Source of the DNA: Thermomicrobiales bacterium | GTDB taxonomy: Bacteria; Chloroflexota; Chloroflexia; Thermomicrobiales; UBA6265 | Length of the DNA: 32,689 bases | Direction of reading: 5' to 3' | Assembly: GCA_041390825.1 (NCBI GenBank) | Contig: JAWKPF010000041.1 | Coordinates: forward strand, 1-32,689 | In this document: positions 31,898 to 32,689 of the stretch, piece after piece | How the letters are laid out: each line of letters starts with the position of its first letter | Numbering within the stretch: position 1 is the first letter of the stretch | Notes under the pieces: generated by a model | The model's input: the letters and a program-made list of their open reading frames with translations, nothing else | Told to the model about the DNA's origin: nothing | The model's database searches: none | Made by a program: the position numbers and the translations under genes

Positions 31898-32689
31898 ATG
31901 GACGCGCGTCGCCTGATGAGCCGTTTCGGCTCGCTTTCAATCATTCTTGTGCTCAGTCTGGTCGTTCTGGCGGCCTGCGGACGCGAAGAGGATGCGAAGC
32001 CAACGGCAACTCCAACCGGCGATGCCGCAGTCGGAACCATAGAAGCAGCGGTTGGTACAATCGAATCGACGGGAGCGGGAGTCGAAGGCACAGCCGAGAT
32101 CGAAGCGACCGCTGCCGAAGCCGCAGCTGGCACGATCGAATCCGATGTCGAGAGTGCAGCCGGCACCGTCGAGGCCGCTGCCACTGAGGGTTCTTCAGCA
32201 GTCGCCGATGCCGAGGGCACCGTCGAAGCCGACGCCACAGAGATTGCTGGAGCTGCAGAAGGCACCGTCGAGACAGCCGCTACCGAGGTCTCGGGTGCGG
32301 TCGCCGGAGTGGAAGGTTCCGCCGAAGCAGACTCGACCGAGGTCGTGGCCGCGATCGAAGGATCGGTCGAAGCGAAAGCGACCGAGGGTTCTGAGATCGT
32401 TGCGGATGCCGAGGGTTCGGCTGAGGCGGACGCCACGAAGGTTGCTGAGGCGGTCGATGCCGGTAAGGGCACCGTGGAAGCAGCGGCGACCGAGATCGTC
32501 GGCGATGTCGAAGGCACTGTGGAATCGAAGGCCACCGAAGGCACAGGGATCATCGCGGCTGCGCAGGGCACGGTCGAAGCCGGCGCGACCAAGATTGCCG
32601 GCGCGGTCGAAGGATCGGTCGAAGCCGGTGCAACCAAAGTTGCCGGTGCGGTCGACGCAGCCGAGGGCACGGTTCAAGCCGCGGCGACG
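31898..32689 (+). CDS. Repeat-rich acidic lipoprotein (3' end outside window)
   Basis: The frame stays open from ATG 31898 to the window end (264 codons). GAGGGA about 8 nt upstream is a good ribosome-binding site. Residues 1-26 are a lipoprotein signal: basic start, hydrophobic SIILVLSLVVL, then lipobox LAAC with Cys27. A short Thr/Pro linker follows. From residue 89 the protein is a tandem repeat whose units start GTVEA or GSVEA, continue ATE or ATK, and measure alternately 18 and 15 residues (33 per pair). The repeat region uses almost only A, E, G, T, V, S, I, D and K, with no Leu, Pro or aromatic residue, and is acidic. It should be a long amphipathic helical or LEA/apolipoprotein-like rod anchored outside the membrane. 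The family was not recognised. Confidence 0.85.
   Translation, partial: MDARRLMSRFGSLSIILVLSLVVLAACGREEDAKPTATPTGDAAVGTIEAAVGTIESTGAGVEGTAEIEATAAEAAAGTIESDVESAAGTVEAAATEGSSAVADAEGTVEADATEIAGAAEGTVETAATEVSGAVAGVEGSAEADSTEVVAAIEGSVEAKATEGSEIVADAEGSAEADATKVAEAVDAGKGTVEAAATEIVGDVEGTVESKATEGTGIIAAAQGTVEAGATKIAGAVEGSVEAGATKVAGAVDAAEGTVQAAAT

Noticed and set aside
31678..32670. 330-codon minus-strand frame made of Ala/Ser/Pro/Thr repeats
   Set aside because: It is the complement of the lipoprotein repeats. The plus-strand frame has a ribosome-binding site, signal peptide and lipobox, while the minus frame has none and runs into the hyuA stop.

Overview
This is a gene-dense, high-GC bacterial chromosome segment. 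It reads most like a member of the Chloroflexota, near the Thermomicrobia/Sphaerobacter lineage. That placement is inference, based on several dipeptide-type ABC operons with Tat-like substrate-binding proteins, a fused shikimate kinase/3-dehydroquinate synthase, an LDH-like malate dehydrogenase, and a transcriptional Trp T-box in front of trpE. No phage, IS element or CRISPR array was seen, and there is no rRNA.

Layout. 1-5892 (minus): a peptide/nickel-type ABC operon with one substrate-binding protein, then two tandem DppB/DppC permease pairs; a strong stem-loop separates the binding-protein gene from the permeases. 6112-7357 (plus): a LarE-type sulfur transferase overlapping an Rrf2 regulator. 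7416-8900 (minus): an aldehyde dehydrogenase. 9221-10064: divergent small DUF488 and DUF2945 genes. 10157-11105 (minus): tRNA-Asn and a CpsB/YwqE-type PHP phosphatase. 11228-14430 (plus): malate dehydrogenase, MoeA (no ordinary start codon) and a DUF697 membrane protein. 14443-15939 (minus): glycerol kinase, divergent from the AroK-AroB fusion (15986-17686, plus). 17748-22225 (plus): a second peptide ABC operon (promoter, binding protein, stem-loop, DppB, DppC) with a YbaK-type tRNA deacylase coupled to its end. 22319-24202 (plus): YchF and a DUF4272-like protein.

24166-29340 (minus) is a compact trpE-G-D-C-F operon with 1-4 nt overlaps at nearly all junctions. It has a promoter and a complete T-box leader whose specifier codon is UGG, so chorismate-to-indole-glycerol-phosphate synthesis should respond to uncharged tRNA-Trp. 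trpB and trpA are not in the window. The AroKB fusion feeds the same aromatic pathway from about 7 kb away.

Between the trp promoter and a hyuA gene (29607-31706, plus) lie two oppositely oriented arrays of heptanucleotide repeats. The window ends inside a lipoprotein gene (31898 onward, plus) built of alternating 15- and 18-residue acidic, alanine-rich repeats. The observations most worth following are this repeat lipoprotein, the moeA start problem, the heptamer array, the T-box details and the recurrent stem-loop between binding-protein and permease genes.
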